6,463 nt of DNA from an uncultured Acidimicrobiaceae bacterium. Lineage in GTDB: Bacteria > Actinomycetota > Acidimicrobiia > Acidimicrobiales > UBA8592. The notes beneath the pieces were generated by a model that saw nothing but the letters and a program-made list of their open reading frames with translations, was not told the DNA's origin and searched no databases. Positions 6,197-6,463 of the stretch are shown here, piece by piece. The position numbers were made by a program, and so were the translations under genes. How positions within the stretch are numbered: position 1 is the stretch's first letter; each line of letters starts with the position of its first letter. Location: assembly GCA_913031515.1 (NCBI GenBank), contig CAJWET010000091.1, forward strand, positions 1-6,463, read 5' to 3'.

Positions 6197-6239
6197 AAGC
6201 CATACAAGACGTTTAATCTTGATATGTAAGTCATGGCTT
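6197..6239 (-). other. Imperfect inverted repeat between ftsQ and ftsZ
   Basis: Outer arms AAGCCAT (6197-6203) and ATGGCTT (6233-6239) are perfect complements. Inner arms CAAGA (6205-6209) and TCTTG (6217-6221) close a seven-base loop, with one unpaired base on one side and eleven on the other. The repeat begins right beside the ftsQ stop and fills more than half of the 75-base ftsQ-ftsZ gap. It could fold in RNA as a leader or attenuation element upstream of ftsZ, or mark a protein binding site. No U-tract follows, so it is not a classic terminator. No clear sigma-70-type promoter was found in this gap. Confidence 0.45.
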
Positions 6240-6463
6240 CTATGTAGAAGGGTACGAGCAACTCGGGTCACGACACAACACAGGCGTCAGTGGGGCCCTC
6301 ACATCAATATGCAAAACGGAACTTTGGTCTACTTGAGACAATATGGTGGCAGCAGCGAGAGCCTTCCCCTCAATATCAGTCGTGTCTCCATCATTAACCG
6401 ATCCCGGCACAGGCCCGGACTGGTCAATCGTGATTCCGTCGCCAGATATCACTTCAGACTCGT
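6240..6463 (-). CDS. ftsQ: C-terminal end of cell division protein FtsQ (DivIB), cut by window edge
   Basis: The frame is open from the right edge to a TAG at 6240-6242, giving about 74 residues of a protein whose start lies outside. It shows the look of the end of the extracytoplasmic FtsQ beta domain: a Gly/Asp-rich strand segment, EGKALAAATILSQVD (a helix in the position of the family's 'K..AL..vL' helix), then LHIDVRAPLTPVL, the closing 'iDVr.P..P' strand. It ends in a short tail with two cysteines (CRDPSC). The protein would be a bitopic membrane protein that helps recruit FtsL/FtsB and later divisome parts. The identification rests on these weak motifs and on position directly upstream of ftsZ, where ftsQ is expected. 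The GTG at 6452 is only an internal codon: Glu-Ser-Glu codons continue upstream of it to the edge. Confidence 0.72.
   Translation of the reverse strand, partial: ESEVISGDGITIDQSGPVPGSVNDGDTTDIEGKALAAATILSQVDQSSVLHIDVRAPLTPVLCRDPSCSYPST

Noticed and set aside
1..6463. Defence system, mobile element, CRISPR or novel accessory module
   Set aside because: Every long stretch is accounted for by conserved housekeeping genes with gaps of at most 75 bases; no transposase, repeats in array, tRNA or integration scars were seen.

Overview
This window looks like a chromosomal housekeeping segment from an actinobacterium. The best guess is an Acidimicrobiia-like lineage, perhaps marine or freshwater, with a moderate GC content (a few sampled lines give mid-40s percent). 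The grounds are the gene order ftsQ-ftsZ-pgeF-yggS-sepF-divIVA, the actinobacterial 'AGEGGGTGTG' form of the FtsZ GTP-binding loop, the 'RRGGYD' form of the DivIVA N-terminus, and an eukaryote-like (type II) isoleucyl-tRNA synthetase. The class-level placement is an inference from remembered family patterns and was not tested.

Layout: bases 1-2069 hold the C-terminal two thirds of ileS on the + strand; its start lies left of the window. From 2085 to the right edge everything is on the - strand. In the direction of transcription (right to left) this is ftsQ (only the C-terminal end, cut by the window edge), ftsZ, pgeF/yfiH, yggS, sepF and divIVA. The largest gap between genes is 75 bases, so there is no long non-coding stretch. 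No tRNA, rRNA, CRISPR array, insertion sequence or mobile element was seen.

How the genes work together: FtsQ (divisome assembly across the membrane), FtsZ (the cytokinetic GTPase), SepF (membrane anchor that binds the FtsZ tail) and DivIVA (polar/septal membrane-curvature scaffold) form a division and growth module. PgeF and YggS are its usual passengers: PgeF is linked to removing wrong residues from peptidoglycan precursors, and YggS is a PLP-binding protein of vitamin B6 and amino-acid homeostasis. FtsZ ends in a clear tail peptide (VPDFLK) next to a sepF gene, which fits a SepF-anchored Z ring.

No undescribed system is evident. The points worth a second look are local: ileS facing divIVA tail to tail with 15 bases between them, the absence of ylmG/yggT and ylmH between sepF and divIVA, small inverted repeats in each of the four intergenic gaps of the division cluster, a mix of genes with strong Shine-Dalgarno sequences and genes with none (possible leaderless starts), a yggS start that probably lies 10 codons inside the longest frame, and an unusually acidic DivIVA tail.
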